64,000 nt of DNA from positions 261,400 through 325,399 of the forward strand of contig NZ_VDLV01000010.1 in assembly GCF_013608025.1 (NCBI RefSeq), written 5' to 3'. Under the pieces are notes generated by a model. It was not told the DNA's origin. It made no database searches and saw nothing but the letters and a program-made list of their open reading frames with translations. The stretch is from Pseudomonas brassicacearum subsp. neoaurantiaca (GTDB lineage Bacteria > Pseudomonadota > Gammaproteobacteria > Pseudomonadales > Pseudomonadaceae). The position numbers and the translations under genes are program-made. Shown here piece after piece: positions 16,891 to 23,552 of the stretch (its first letter is position 1; every line of letters begins with the position of its first letter).

Positions 16891-18516
16891 TTACTTGCTG
16901 ACGCTGACGCCATAGAAGGAGTTCAAGCCAAAGGGGCTGATCTTGAAGTCCTGCACGTTGGCGCGCATGGGTTGATACACCGTCGAGTGAGCGATAGGTG
17001 TCATTGGCACAGCATCCTTGAGGACGTGTTGTGCCTGTTTGTACAGTTCGGTGCGCTTGCCCTGGTCGGTGGTGCGCTTGGCTTCTTTCACGAGGCCGTC
17101 GAACTTCTTGTCACACCATTTGGAGAAGTTGTTGCCGGCCAGCGAGTCGCAGCCGAACAGCACGTTGAGCCAGTTGTCCGGGTCACCGTTGTCACCGCTC
17201 CAGCCAATGATCATGGCCTGGTTCTCGCCGCCCTTGGAACGCTTGATGTACTCGCCCCATTCGTAGCTGACGATGTTGACGTTCAGGCCGATTTTCTTCC
17301 AATCGGACTGCAGCATCTCGGCCATCAGCTTGGCGTTCGGGTTGTACGGACGTTGCACCGGCATCGCCCACAGGGTGATGTTGGTGCCTTCCTTGACGCC
17401 GGCTTCCTTGAGCAGCTCCTTGGCTTTCTCAGGATCGTACTTGGCGTCCTTGATGGTGGTGTCGTAGGACCACTGGGTCGGCGGCATGGCGTTGACCGCC
17501 AACTGGCCGGCGCCCTGGTAGACCGAGTCGATGATCTGCGGCTTGTTGACCGCCATGTCCAGCGCCTGGCGGACCTTCAGGTTGGCCAGCACGTTAGGCT
17601 CGTTGCTGCCCTTGATCTTGTCCATCACGTTGTAGGCGATGTAGCCCAGGTTGAAACCCGCCTGGTCAGGCATCTTCAGGGTTTTATCTTCCTTCAGGGC
17701 CTTGAGGTCGGCCGGGCGTGGGAAGAGGGTGATCTGGCACTCGTTTTTCTTGAGCTTCTGCATGCGCACCGACGGGTCGGTGGTGATGGCGAAGATCAGG
17801 TTGTCGATCTTCACATCGTCAGGCTTCCAGTAGTCCTTGTTCCCGGTGTAGCGGATGTTCGAGTCTTTCTGGTAGCTCTTGAACACGAACGGGCCAGTGC
17901 CGACCGGCTTCTGGTTGATGTCCGGGGCCTTGCCTTCCTTGAGCAGTTGGGCGCCGTATTCGGCGGACTGGATCGAGGCGAAGCTCATGGCCATGTTCTG
18001 GATGAACGCGGCGTCTACATCCTTGAGGGTGAACTTGACGGTGTGGTCGTCGACTTTATCGATCTTGGTGATGTTGGTGTCCATCCCCATGTCGGTGAAG
18101 TACGGGAATTCGGTCGGGTACGCCTTACGGAAAGGGTCGTCCTTGTTGATCATGCGGTTGAACGTGAACAGCACGTCGTCGGCATTGAATTCACGAGTCG
18201 GCTTGAAATACGGGGTGGTGTGGAACTTGACGCCTTCACGCAGATGGAAGGTATAGGTGAGGCCGTCTTCGGAAATGTCCCACTTGGTGGCCAGGCCAGG
18301 AATCACGGCGGTGCCGCCGCGCTCAAACTGGGTCAGGCGGTTGAACATGGTTTCTGCAGAGGCGTCGAAGTCGGTTCCGGTGGTGTACTGACCAGGGTCG
18401 AAACCGGCCGGGCTGCCTTCGGAGCAGAACACCAGGTTAGTCGCGGCGGAAGCGAAAGGAGCGCTGGCTAACAAGCCTGCGCCGACTAAAAACGGAATGA
18501 CCGCGTGTTTAAGCAT
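16891..18516 (-). CDS. dppA: Dipeptide-binding protein (DppA family), paralogue 3
   Basis: A 541-residue periplasmic binding protein. The ATG at 18516 (MLKHAVIPF) is chosen because GAGG lies 6 bases upstream and a normal ~24-residue signal peptide follows; the frame also opens 24 bp earlier. Hallmarks VFCSEGSPAGFDPGQYTTG, ADDVLFTFNRM and GTGPFVFKSYQKDSNIRY are nearly the same as in paralogues 2 and 4. It has a short extra segment (DKIKGSNEPNVLANLK) around the middle, which accounts for most of its extra length. Confidence 0.93.
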   Translation of the reverse strand: MLKHAVIPFLVGAGLLASAPFASAATNLVFCSEGSPAGFDPGQYTTGTDFDASAETMFNRLTQFERGGTAVIPGLATKWDISEDGLTYTFHLREGVKFHTTPYFKPTREFNADDVLFTFNRMINKDDPFRKAYPTEFPYFTDMGMDTNITKIDKVDDHTVKFTLKDVDAAFIQNMAMSFASIQSAEYGAQLLKEGKAPDINQKPVGTGPFVFKSYQKDSNIRYTGNKDYWKPDDVKIDNLIFAITTDPSVRMQKLKKNECQITLFPRPADLKALKEDKTLKMPDQAGFNLGYIAYNVMDKIKGSNEPNVLANLKVRQALDMAVNKPQIIDSVYQGAGQLAVNAMPPTQWSYDTTIKDAKYDPEKAKELLKEAGVKEGTNITLWAMPVQRPYNPNAKLMAEMLQSDWKKIGLNVNIVSYEWGEYIKRSKGGENQAMIIGWSGDNGDPDNWLNVLFGCDSLAGNNFSKWCDKKFDGLVKEAKRTTDQGKRTELYKQAQHVLKDAVPMTPIAHSTVYQPMRANVQDFKISPFGLNSFYGVSVSK

Positions 18517-18771
18517 GTTGGCCTCATGATTTGTTGTCATTTTTGGATTTGAGGGCGACCTCGTGAGTCGTCCTGCGGATACTTATGCAGGCCCCATACC
18601 CAATGCAAGATCCAGAGCGGTTACAAGTCTGAAACAGTGGCACGAACGTACCTTAATGTCGCATCTCTGTAACTTCTGACGCATTTGACCGTTTGCGCAG
18701 GCTTTTTTGGGGCGAAACGCGCTCCCTGGCGGTGCGGCGCGAGGCCGCGACGCACCGCCATGGGGCGGGTT
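18517..18771. other. Gap between dppA paralogues 3 and 4 with shared 5' element
   Basis: No gene. Positions 18553-18570 repeat exactly the 18 bp element at 13319-13336, again ~40 bp before a dppA start. GGCGGTGC (18728-18735) and GCACCGCC (18752-18759) form a GC-rich hairpin just after the paralogue 4 stop, without a T-run. Confidence 0.5.
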
Positions 18772-20373
18772 TTACTTGTTCAAACCCACGCCGTAGAAGG
18801 GTGTAAGGCCAAATGGGCTGAGTTTGAAATCCACCACTTCCTTGCGTATCGGCTGGAACACCGTTGAGTTGGCAATGGGCGTGATGGGCACTTGCTGCTT
18901 GAGGATTTTCTGCGCCTGCTGGTACAGGTCGATCCGTTTTTGCCGGTCGGTCGCGACCTTGGCTTGCTGGACCAACCGGTCGTAGGCCGGGTCGCACCAC
19001 TTGGCGTAGTTGCTGCCCTTGACCGCCGCGCAGCTATAGAGCACGCCGAGCCAGTTGTCCGGATCACCGTTGTCGCCGGTCCAGCCGTAGATCATTGCGT
19101 CATGCTCGCCGTTCTTGGCGCGCTTGATGTACTCGCCCCATTCGTAGCTGACGATGTTGGCCTTGATGCCGATCTTGGCCCAATCCTGCTGGATCATTTG
19201 CGCCGACATCCGCGCGTTGGGGTTGGAGGCGCGCTGCACCGTCATCGCCCACAAATCGATGGTTGTACCGGGCGCAACCCCGGCTTCCTTGAGGAGCGCC
19301 TTGGCCTTGGTCACGTCATGGGGCGCGTCCTGGATCGCCGGGTCGAACGACCACTGGGCCGGTGGCAAGGCGTTTTGCGCCAGTTGGCCAGCGCCTTGGT
19401 ACACGGCCTTGATGATCGCTGGTTTATCGATGGCCATGTCCAGCGCCTGGCGGACCTTGAGCTGGTCCAGCGGTGGGTGCGTCACGTTGTAGGCGAGAAA
19501 GCCCAGATTGAAACCGGGCTGCTTGAGCACCCGCAGGTTCGGGTCTTGTTCCATCACTTCGATGTCGGCCGGGCGCGGATAACCGCTGACCTGGCATTCG
19601 CCGCGCTTGAGCTTTTGCAGGCGCACGGCGGCGTCCGGGGTGATGGAAAAGATCAGGTTATCGAGCTTCACGTCCTCGGGTTTCCAATACGCGGTGTTGG
19701 CGGCGTAGCGGATCTGCGAATCCTTCTGATAGCGCTTGAACACGAACGGCCCGGTGCCGACGGGCTTCTGGTTGAGGTCGCCGGCCTTGCCTTCCTTCAA
19801 CAGCTGCGCGGCGTATTCGGCGGATTGCACCGAGGCAAAACTCATCGCCAGATTCTGCACGAAGGCTGCATCGACGTTGTTCAGGCTGAAGCGCACGGTG
19901 TGCTCGTCGACCTTCTCTACGCTCTTGATCGTGGTGTTCAGGCCCATGTCGGTGAAGTACGGCGATTCGGTGGGGTAGGCCTGGCGGAACGGATGTTGCG
20001 GGTCGAGCAGGCGTTGAAAGGTGAACAGCACGTCGTCGGCGTTGAAGTCGCGAGTCGGGGTGAAGTAATCGGTGGTGTGGAATTTCACGCCGTCGCGCAG
20101 GTGGAAGGTGTAGGCCAAGCCATCAGGGGATACGTCCCAGCTTGTGGCTAATCCGGGTTCGACTTCGGTGCCGCCGCGCTTGAATTGGGTGAGGCGGTTG
20201 AAGATGGTTTCGGCCGAGGCGTCGAAGTCGGTACCGCTGGTGTATTGGCTGGGGTCGAAGCCGGCGGGGCTGGCTTCGGAGCAGTAGACCAGGGTGGTGG
20301 CGGCTTGGGCCATTGGCGCTGCGCTGACCAGGGCGAGAGCGAGCAGGAGGGGTTTGAAGGTGGTTCTGTCCAT
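18772..20373 (-). CDS. dppA: Dipeptide-binding protein (DppA family), paralogue 4, first gene of the locus
   Basis: A 533-residue periplasmic binding protein with a signal peptide ending AQA (~24 residues). It carries VYCSEASPAGFDPSQYTSG, ADDVLFTFQRLLDPQHPF and GTGPFVFKRYQKDSQIRY. It is first in transcription order of the dpp locus; AAGGGA precedes the ATG at 20373. The strong likeness to paralogues 2 and 3 points to tandem duplication, probably with divergence in peptide preference. No PsdR-like regulator gene is found nearby. Confidence 0.93.
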   Translation of the reverse strand: MDRTTFKPLLLALALVSAAPMAQAATTLVYCSEASPAGFDPSQYTSGTDFDASAETIFNRLTQFKRGGTEVEPGLATSWDVSPDGLAYTFHLRDGVKFHTTDYFTPTRDFNADDVLFTFQRLLDPQHPFRQAYPTESPYFTDMGLNTTIKSVEKVDEHTVRFSLNNVDAAFVQNLAMSFASVQSAEYAAQLLKEGKAGDLNQKPVGTGPFVFKRYQKDSQIRYAANTAYWKPEDVKLDNLIFSITPDAAVRLQKLKRGECQVSGYPRPADIEVMEQDPNLRVLKQPGFNLGFLAYNVTHPPLDQLKVRQALDMAIDKPAIIKAVYQGAGQLAQNALPPAQWSFDPAIQDAPHDVTKAKALLKEAGVAPGTTIDLWAMTVQRASNPNARMSAQMIQQDWAKIGIKANIVSYEWGEYIKRAKNGEHDAMIYGWTGDNGDPDNWLGVLYSCAAVKGSNYAKWCDPAYDRLVQQAKVATDRQKRIDLYQQAQKILKQQVPITPIANSTVFQPIRKEVVDFKLSPFGLTPFYGVGLNK

Positions 20374-20485
20374 GAAATCCCTTGGGGGTGGTGAGGTTTT
20401 CAGGAGAGTAGCGTTGCGGGTGGGGGTGTTGGAAATATCGAAATGTGAGGGGGACTGTTGGGTTTGGGTATAGCCTTTTGGACGA

Positions 20486-20557
20486 GGCGGCCTGAGAGCC
20501 GGCCTGTCTCTTCCGGTCCTACTCCAATCCCCTTGTGGGAGCGAGCTTGCTCGCGAA
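20486..20557 (+). repeat. Outlying copy of the 72 bp REP-bearing unit
   Basis: It starts GGCGGCCTGAGAGCCGGCCTG and ends with TGTGGGAGCGAGCTTGCTCG, matching the three tandem units at 20869-21084. It lies outside the left arm of the large inverted repeat, as if the arm had been inserted into an older tandem array. Confidence 0.65.
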
Positions 20558-20621
20558 GGAGGCCTGACAGCTGGTCTTGTTAATCGAGTACATATCCATT
20601 CCTGCGGTAACGGCCACTTAG

Positions 20622-20886
20622 GGTTTCGCTCTTACAGCGAGTCACTTTCGAAAAGCGCGAAAGTAACCAAAGCGCTTTTGCCCCACCACTCGGTGCCTCG
20701 CTTAGGCTCGGCATGCCCTCACTCCGGCATTGCTCCGTGGGCCCGCCGCGATGGGCCATCCATGGCCCTGCGCGGCTATCCCGGCATCCATGCCGGAATG
20801 CCCACTCCACAATGCCTGCGTTCGGCCATCGTGGTTAACGGGGCGCCCGAGATCAACGTCCACCGCGAGGCGGCCTAACAGCCGAC
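20622..20886 (+). repeat. Left arm of a ~265 bp inverted repeat
   Basis: It runs from the TTCGCTCTTACAGCG block through CCACCACTCGGTGCCTCGC, GATGGGCCATCCATGGCCCTG and GGTTAACGGGGCGCCCGAGAT. It is matched in reverse complement by 21179-21446 with scattered changes. I recognise it as the kind of dispersed intergenic repeat seen in fluorescent pseudomonads, but cannot confirm its family here. Confidence 0.8.
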
Positions 20887-21084
20887 CTGCCTCTTGCGGT
20901 CGTATTCCAATCCCATTGTGGGAGCGAGCCTGCTCGCGAAGGCGGCCTGACAGCCGACCTGCCTCTTGCGGTCGTACTCCAATCCCATTGTGGGAGCGAG
21001 CCTGCTCGCGAAGGCGGCCTAACAGCCGACCTGTCTCTTGCGGTCATACTCCAATCTCATTGTGGGAGCGAGCTTGCTCGCGAT
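20869..21084 (+). repeat. Three tandem copies of a 72 bp REP-bearing unit
   Basis: Units begin at 20869, 20941 and 21013, exactly 72 bp apart, each with GGCGGCCTRACAGCCGACCTG, CTCTTGCGGTC, CTCCAATC and then a TGTGGGAGCGAGC REP motif. Units differ at only a few bases, so the expansion looks recent. Confidence 0.85.
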
Positions 21085-21150
21085 GAGGCCAGTAAGCTCA
21101 ACATCCATGTGACTGAACCACCGCCTTCGCGAGCAAGCCCGCTCCCACAG
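21062..21150. repeat. REPIN-like doublet at the centre of the inverted repeat
   Basis: TGTGGGAGCGAGCTTGCTCGCGA faces CGCGAGCAAGCCCGCTCCCACA across ~43 bp. It lies at the middle of the large quasi-palindrome. The sequence just right of it (21151-21200) is a degraded inverted copy of the 72 bp unit. Confidence 0.8.
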
Positions 21151-21178
21151 CAGAAACGCGGTCTGACCAAGAGCCAGG

Positions 21179-21446
21179 TCGGCTATAAGGCCGCCTCGGT
21201 GAGGGCGTTGATCTCGGGCGCCCCGTTAACCACGATGGCTGAACGCAGGTCTTGCGCAGTGGGCATCCCGGCATGGATGCCGGGATAGCCGCGCAGGGCC
21301 ATGGATGGCCCATCGCGGCGGGCCCACGGAGCAAGGCCTGCGTTCAGGCATGCCGAGCCTAGGCGAGGCACCGAGTGGTGGGGCAGAGCGTTTTTGGTTA
21401 CTTTTGGCGCTCTTTCCAAAAGTGACCCGCTGTAAGAGCGGAACCA
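21179..21446 (-). repeat. Right arm of the ~265 bp inverted repeat
   Basis: Reverse complement of the left arm at 20622-20886, ending with CGCTGTAAGAGCGGAACC. Differences are spread evenly with a few short indels, so the arms are diverged duplicates rather than a fresh inversion. Confidence 0.8.
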
Positions 21447-21495
21447 TTAGCAGCCATCACCAAAAAAACGGATATACACACAATTCTGAAAAGGA

Positions 21496-21535
21496 CTGCT
21501 GCGCAGCCCAGCGGGAGCAAGCTCCCTCGCCACGG
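21496..21535 (-). repeat. Solo REP-like element (AGCGGGAGCAAGCTCCCTCGCCAC)
   Basis: A single right-hand member of the TGTGGCGAGGGAGCTTGCTCCC family without a facing partner, just beyond the right arm of the large inverted repeat. Confidence 0.7.
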
Positions 21536-21654
21536 GATTTGCATCAGCAGGAAGAGGGAATGAGTCGTTCATTAGCGTCGGAAGGATCACCGGCCCCGAA
21601 ACGAAACATCCCACAGCTTTTTAGGGTTGCCGCTCGGAAGTGGGCTCTCTAACC

Positions 21655-21898
21655 TCTGAACATCGCTGCCAAATCAGCGATCGGGTGTGGAAACCTGAAT
21701 TTAGTAGGGCATAGCTGAACATCGTGTTGCCGACGTCTCGTTTCGTCTGCAAACTGCGTCCTGGCGGCTGTGCGTGGGCGGACTTCGGTCTGGCCGGGTC
21801 CTGCTAACCGGTATTTCCACCCCGCGTACCGCTGCCACCTATTGTCGCGTGGAAACGACACAGGGATGGCTCCAACTTTTTAAGCAGGAGCATTACAT
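21655..21898 (+). promoter_or_regulatory. Structured 5' leader of DUF6124 gene, copy 2 (candidate cis-regulatory RNA)
   Basis: It has the same elements as the leader at 6410-6640. The 5' hairpin is ATCGCTG-6 nt-CAGCGAT (21662-21681). A 16 bp stem pairs 21763-21778 with 21821-21836, with one mismatch and three G-U pairs. Inside are GAC-TTCG-GTC (21781-21790) and CCGG-10 nt-CCGG. GCTCC (21869-21873) can pair with GGAGC (21887-21891), which holds the Shine-Dalgarno sequence of the gene at 21899. Two stem positions are G-U or U-G in copy 1 and G-C or C-G here, so pairing is kept while sequence changes. Function is inferred. Confidence 0.7.
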
Positions 21899-22291
21899 AT
21901 GGATAAGTCTGTCCCCGACCCGCCCTTCAACAGAACAAACCCTCTAGCAGAACTCGACGCCATCGAAGACCTGCTAAAAGACCGAGCCGCCGCCGATCGA
22001 GCCCTCGATCATTACCTCAACCCAAAGCCCCCGAAGCCCCAAAAAACCAGTACCGATCCACGCATCGACAGCCTGTTCTCCGTCACCGCCAAAGCAGACA
22101 CCGATACGCTGCTGACCAGCACCTCCGAAACCCTGGCCTCGATCAAAACCATGGCCGAGGACCTGGCGTTCGACGTGGAGGGCACGCGGCGCAGCGTGGC
22201 GCTGGGGATTCATCAGTTGGTGGAGTTGTGCCAGTTGCTGGTGGACAAGGCGTTGGATCAGCTCGAAGCGCCGGTCAGCCCGGCACCGTGA
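21899..22291 (+). CDS. DUF6124-type small protein, copy 2
   Basis: A 130-residue soluble protein and paralogue of the product of 6050-6409. Shared blocks are RALDHYLNP (residues ~40-48), LFSV..KADTDTLL, the central SETLASIKTMAEDLAFDVEGTRRSVALGI and the helical LVELCQLLVDKALD end. It has no signal peptide or membrane helix. The ATG at 21899 follows GGAG by 8 bases, and that GGAG lies in a potential hairpin. No partner gene sits in the same direction; a REP pair follows. Function is unknown; the conserved DLAFD-EG-RR-VA-GI core may be a helical interaction surface. Confidence 0.85.
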   Translation: MDKSVPDPPFNRTNPLAELDAIEDLLKDRAAADRALDHYLNPKPPKPQKTSTDPRIDSLFSVTAKADTDTLLTSTSETLASIKTMAEDLAFDVEGTRRSVALGIHQLVELCQLLVDKALDQLEAPVSPAP

Positions 22292-22297
22292 TCCCCC

Positions 22298-22428
22298 TGT
22301 GGCGAGGGAGCTTGCTCCCGCTGGGGCGCGAAGCGGCCCCAATAGCAGCGACTGCATCCATCTGATACACCGAGGTGTCTAGTTTGGGTCTGCTGCGCAG
22401 CCCAGCGGGAGCAAGCTCCCTCGCCACG
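22298..22428. repeat. Inverted pair of 'GGGAGCTTGCTCCC' REP-like elements
   Basis: A facing pair in the convergent gap between the DUF6124 gene and the SIMPL gene. The core is GGGAGCTTGCTCCC instead of GGGGATTTATCCCC; both sides of the hairpin differ from the other subfamily. Confidence 0.85.
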
Positions 22429-22489
22429 GGAGTTTGTCGCTCGGCGGCGGTGGTTCAGTCAGTGAGACTGGCTGAGCCACCGCTGATCA

Positions 22490-23206
22490 TCATTGCATCA
22501 ACACCTCAACAACCCCATCCGCGGTCATCGTCACTTTGCTGGTGCCCGCTTCAACTTCCGGCGTTACCGACTCCGCATCCATCGACGCCGCCTTCATCAT
22601 CATCTGCGGGCGCATGTACGGTTGTGGGTAGCCGTTGGTATTGAAATTCAGATTGACGATTTTGTAACCCTTGCCGCCCAAGGCCTCGGTGGCGAGTTGG
22701 GCGCGGGCCTTGAAGGCGTTGACGGCGTCCTTGAGCAGGGCGTCTTCGCTGGTCTGGCGAGTGGCGGTGGCGATGGCGAAGTCCATGCCGGCCATTTTCA
22801 TGTCGGTGAGCAACTCGCCAGTGAGTTTGGACAGGGCGGCGAAGTCGGCGCTTTCCAGGCGCAGTTCGGCGCGTTCGCGCCAGCCGGTGATTTTCCCGCC
22901 TTTGTTGTCGTAGATCGGGTAGCTGTTGCGGCTGCCCTGGCTCAGGTTGATGCCCTTGACCTGTTTGGCCTGGCCGATGGCTTTGTTCAGCGTGGTGCTG
23001 ACGGCCGCGGCGAGTTTGGCCGGGTCGGCGTTCTGTTCCTCGGTGTAGAGGGTGACGATCATCAGGTCGCGGGCCACTTCCTGGCTGGCTTCGGCGCGCA
23101 GGGAGATCTGGTTGTAATGAAGCTCGTCGGCGGCCAGGGCCGGCAGGCTGGCGACGGTGCCGAGGCTGAGGGCGAGCAGGGCGGCGGGGCGACTGAACGT
23201 GTGCAT
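22490..23206 (-). CDS. SIMPL (DUF541) domain periplasmic protein
   Basis: A 238-residue exported protein with a signal peptide of about 25 residues (ends ALA). The mature part is a SIMPL domain: ISLRAEASQEVARDLMIVTLYTEEQ, then the VKGINLSQGSRNSYPIYDN...GWRERAELRLES stretch, and a C-terminal PEVEAGTSKVTMTADGVVEV that is the family's closing motif. Proteins of this family are periplasmic or outer-membrane associated and their biochemical role is poorly defined. It is monocistronic, with the ATG at 23206 behind AGGAGC. Confidence 0.88.
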   Translation of the reverse strand: MHTFSRPAALLALSLGTVASLPALAADELHYNQISLRAEASQEVARDLMIVTLYTEEQNADPAKLAAAVSTTLNKAIGQAKQVKGINLSQGSRNSYPIYDNKGGKITGWRERAELRLESADFAALSKLTGELLTDMKMAGMDFAIATATRQTSEDALLKDAVNAFKARAQLATEALGGKGYKIVNLNFNTNGYPQPYMRPQMMMKAASMDAESVTPEVEAGTSKVTMTADGVVEVLMQ

Positions 23207-23552
23207 GAAAGCTCCTTGGGATGATGCGCAGGGGTAGGTTCCGGGCCTGCGTGAACGATAAGACTCTAGCGTTTATGGTGCGGTTCGCACAGTTACAACT
23301 TCTATACAGATTGCGACCCAGTGGCGCTTTTGTGGCGAGGGGATTTATCCCCGCTGGACTGCGCAGCAGGCCCTAAGATGTTCACCGGTGAAATTTGGGG
23401 GCCGCTTCGCGCCCCAGCGGGGATAAATCCCCTCGCCACAATGGTTGGTGTGCCATTTCAGGGCTGTGGCGCTTTGCCGCATATCTGCCTCTGCCCGCCG
23501 TGCGTTGGTTATACTCCGTGCGATCCGCCTGGAGCGCTCATCAGGAGAGCTC
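23207..23552. other. Divergent gap between SIMPL gene and roxS
   Basis: 346 bp with no gene. It holds an inverted REP pair (23331-23440) with about 120 bp on each side that should contain the two divergent promoters. Confidence 0.5.
23331..23440. repeat. Inverted pair of 'GGGGATTTATCCCC' REP-like elements
   Basis: Facing copies TGTGGCGAGGGGATTTATCC (23331 on) and its complement ending 23440. Unusually it sits between divergent genes rather than behind a gene. Confidence 0.85.

Larger units (their letters stand above)
20374..21898. other. 1.5 kb gene-free region with nested repeats and leader 2
   Basis: It contains, in order: the presumed dpp promoter region (20374-20480), a tandem 72 bp REP-bearing unit, a large inverted repeat, a solo REP-like element (about 21496-21535), ~120 bp of unassigned sequence, and the structured leader of the second DUF6124-type gene. 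Several 60-118 codon frames run through the repeats on both strands, but they are mirror images of each other and lack ribosome-binding sites. Confidence 0.7.

Noticed and set aside
16783..18471. A 562-codon frame antisense to a dppA gene (similar frames oppose the other dppA copies)
   Set aside because: The same shadow recurs opposite each dppA paralogue because the coding strand is conserved; not an independent gene.
18728..18759. GC-rich hairpin after dppA paralogue 4 considered as a terminator
   Set aside because: No T-run follows the stem on the minus strand; kept only as a hairpin note.
20869..21084. Regular 72 bp repeats considered as a CRISPR array
   Set aside because: The whole 72 bp unit is repeated, with no unique spacers, and no cas genes are in the window.
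20580..21447. Open frames of 60-118 codons in the large inverted repeat, on both strands
   Set aside because: They are read from the repeat arms and REP units, mirror each other, and lack ribosome-binding sites. Such frames are often annotated as hypothetical proteins but have no support here.
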